DNA of 5,939 nt from JBJSXF01 sp046086225 (GTDB lineage Bacteria > Actinomycetota > Acidimicrobiia > IMCC26256 > PALSA-610). How positions within the stretch are numbered: the stretch's first letter is position 1; each line of letters begins with the position of its first letter. The DNA lies in the NCBI GenBank assembly GCA_046086225.1, contig JBJSXF010000193.1:1-5939 (forward strand). The letters are read 5' to 3'. The notes under the pieces were generated by a model. That model was given only the letters and a program-made list of their open reading frames with translations. It was not told the DNA's origin and searched no databases. Shown here one piece after another: positions 5,209-5,939 of this stretch. The position numbers were made by a program, and so were the translations under genes.

Positions 5209-5667
5209 ATGCCGACACCGAGGAAGCCGGTCGAGCAGAAACGTCGGGCTGGGAACCCTGGCAAACGTGCACTCCCTGAGCCGCTCGCTACCGTCACTCG
5301 GCTCCGTCAGCCGCCCCCGGTGCCGACCAGGCTCGGAGAGGCCGGTACGGCGCTCTGGGAGGCGTTGTGGTCCGGTCCCGCGGCCGCATGGCTCACCGCG
5401 GTCGACACGATCGTGGTCGGCATCTTGTGCGAATCGGTGGATGAGCGGGTCGAGCTCCGCGGCCAGGTGCTCGCCTCGGGCGACTGGCGAGACCGGACGG
5501 CGCTCCGAGCACTCGACCAGGAGATCACCCGGATGTTGGCGGCGTGCGGCCTGACCCCCGCCGACCGTGCTCACCTCGGGTTCGTCGAGGTCCGCGACGA
5601 AACTTCAAAACTCGACGAACTCCGAGCACGCGTCGCCGCGAAACGCCGCGACACGCCGAACGGCTAG
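5209..5667 (+). CDS. Phage terminase small subunit, P27 family
   Basis: 152 residues. In tailed phages the small subunit recognises the packaging start on phage DNA and hands it to the large ATPase/nuclease subunit. The start is ATG 5209, with GAGG at 5201-5204 (a short spacing of 4); a start at 5176 would add 11 unrelated residues. The N-terminus MPTPRKPVEQKRRAGNPGKR is the basic 'KP.EQKRR.GNPGKR.LP' opening typical of P27-type small terminases. It is followed by LGEAGTALWEALWSG, AAAWLTAVDTIVVGILCES, DERVELR, DWRDRTALRALDQEI and LGLTP-like 'CGLTPADRAHLGFVEV', ending in a helix SKLDELRARVAAKR. Length and motif order are normal for the family, so the protein looks intact. A large subunit is expected next on the same strand, but an opposing small ORF and a control region follow. 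Its stop TAG shares the tetranucleotide CTAG (5664-5667) with the stop of that ORF. Confidence 0.88.
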   Translation: MPTPRKPVEQKRRAGNPGKRALPEPLATVTRLRQPPPVPTRLGEAGTALWEALWSGPAAAWLTAVDTIVVGILCESVDERVELRGQVLASGDWRDRTALRALDQEITRMLAACGLTPADRAHLGFVEVRDETSKLDELRARVAAKRRDTPNG

Positions 5668-5789
5668 CCGGGGAAGACGACCCGGATCGCGAAGCCGAGC
5701 CCTCGCGCCGAAAGACGGACGGCTGCGGGCGCGATTTCAACTGTGTGGCTCACCACGATCATCAGATGCAACATGAGAGCTGAGGGCAT
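5664..5789 (-). CDS. 41-residue ORF with a strong Shine-Dalgarno sequence, unknown
   Basis: ATG 5789 to TAG 5664. The ribosome-binding site is AAAGGAGA (5803-5796 on the minus strand), 7 nt before the ATG, the best in the window. Upstream, TAGCCT (5822-5817) matches the TANNNT -10, placing a transcription start near 5810. The peptide is MPSALMLHLMIVVSHTVEIA then PAAVRLSARGLGFAIRVVFP and G: a hydrophobic first third (residues 4-13), then an Arg-containing amphipathic part (R25, R29, R36). No family is recognised. The length and lack of a second line of evidence leave it uncertain. It could be a small phage or host membrane peptide, a leader peptide, or an unused ORF. It runs towards the terminase gene and the two stops share CTAG. 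Confidence 0.5.
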   Translation of the reverse strand: MPSALMLHLMIVVSHTVEIAPAAVRLSARGLGFAIRVVFPG

Positions 5790-5795
5790 TCCGGG

Positions 5796-5822
5796 TCTCC
5801 TTTGGTTGGTGTGGGCAGGCTA
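5796..5822 (-). promoter_or_regulatory. -10 box and ribosome-binding site of the 41-residue ORF
   Basis: Minus strand: TAGCCT (5822-5817) as -10, then AAAGGAGA (5803-5796), 7 nt before ATG 5789. No -35 consensus is seen at 16-18 bp upstream. The -10 box overlaps the left arm of the inverted repeat at 5822-5833, so a protein bound there would be expected to affect this promoter. Confidence 0.45.
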
Positions 5823-5876
5823 GAGGCCCGGTCCCGGAGAGGGTAGGCACCTCCCCCGCCGCCGCGACCGGCCTCT
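5822..5876. repeat. Long inverted repeat AGAGGCC(C)GGTC / GACCGGCCTCT
   Basis: AGAGGCCCGGTC (5822-5833) and GACCGGCCTCT (5866-5876) are complementary over 11 bp with one bulged C; the arms are 32 nt apart. A competing 8-bp pairing is CGGAGAGG (5835-5842) with CCTCTCCG (5872-5879). The element lies between the divergent 41-residue ORF and the predicted gene beyond the right edge. It may be an operator, an RNA hairpin or an attachment-type site. Confidence 0.45.
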
Positions 5877-5891
5877 CCGCGCTCGTCAGGC

Positions 5892-5919
5892 TTCTACCGT
5901 CTTCTACCGATTTCTACCG
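5892..5919. repeat. Three TTCTACCG repeats with an exact 10-bp period
   Basis: TTCTACCG occurs at 5892-5899, 5902-5909 and 5912-5919, separated by 2 bp each time, so the same face of the helix is presented three times. The order is cTTCTACCGt, cTTCTACCGa, tTTCTACCGa. They lie just before a purine-rich ribosome-binding-like sequence at the right edge. This is typical of operator or iteron binding sites for a DNA-binding protein; there are too few and too short copies for CRISPR. Confidence 0.6.
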
Positions 5920-5928
5920 AACGGGTAC

Positions 5929-5939
5929 GGAAGGGAGGC
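5929..5939 (+). promoter_or_regulatory. Ribosome-binding-like sequence for a gene beyond the right edge
   Basis: GGAAGGGAGGC ends the window and contains AGGGAGG, a near-consensus Shine-Dalgarno sequence. No start codon is reached. It predicts a rightward gene beginning within about 10 nt outside, with the TTCTACCG repeats in its promoter or leader; TACCGT (5895-5900) could be a -10. Confidence 0.35.

Noticed and set aside
4775..5209. Plus-strand open frame of 144 codons before the terminase, considered as an HNH-type gene
   Set aside because: The His/Pro/Arg content comes from C-rich low-complexity DNA; no HNH motif or domain order is present, and half of it is antisense to the RCC1 signal peptide.
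5668..5685. CCGGG-N8-CCCGG hairpin after the terminase stop as a terminator
   Set aside because: Only 5 bp, no T-run, and it lies inside the opposing 41-codon ORF; such pairings are common in this base composition.
5892..5919. Start of a CRISPR array
   Set aside because: Repeats are 8 bp with 2-bp gaps; CRISPR needs repeats and spacers of about 25-40 bp.

Overview
The window is GC-rich with strong G/C preference at third codon positions, and its proteins (CWAVG/RWNGTAW repeat protein, P27-type terminase small subunit, secreted alanine-rich proteins) look like a high-GC actinobacterium. Several genes have a TANNNT-like -10 hexamer about 6 nt before the start codon, suggesting leaderless transcripts, which also fits Actinomycetota. 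A class such as Acidimicrobiia is possible but not shown by the sequence.

Left part (1-2986): the 5' end of a minus-strand SRPBCC-type gene runs off the left edge. It is divergent from a large secreted repeat protein (231-2546) made of 14 blades of about 52 residues, each with an invariant C-x5-C pair. Blades 7 and 14 are degenerate at the same place, so it reads as two seven-bladed beta-propellers in tandem. Eleven bases later comes a small four-helix membrane protein (2558-2986), probably co-transcribed.

Middle (3018-4398): two genes for secreted or surface proteins converge. The first (+) looks like a small exported allene-oxide-cyclase/dirigent-type barrel. The second (-) is a surface protein with a signal peptide, a His at the predicted mature N-terminus, a Thr/Pro linker, one C-terminal membrane helix and an Arg tail. 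A nested inverted repeat lies between them and could be a two-way terminator.

Right-middle (4460-4942, minus strand): a graveyard of propeller genes. A secreted RCC1-repeat gene stops after one repeat at 4658. Directly after the stop, in broken frames, lies the decayed C-terminal end of a second CWAVG-repeat protein related to the one at 231-2546, with one frameshift, one Trp-to-stop change and the original terminal stop still recognisable.

Right end (5094-5939): a P27-type phage terminase small subunit gene (5209-5667) with no large subunit inside the window; an opposing 41-codon ORF (5664-5789) with a very strong Shine-Dalgarno sequence; then a control region with an 11-bp bulged inverted repeat, three TTCTACCG repeats at an exact 10-bp period, and a purine-rich ribosome-binding-like sequence at the right edge that predicts a rightward gene just outside. 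This end may be the margin of a prophage, prophage remnant or satellite. The left genes look like ordinary host envelope/secretome genes.
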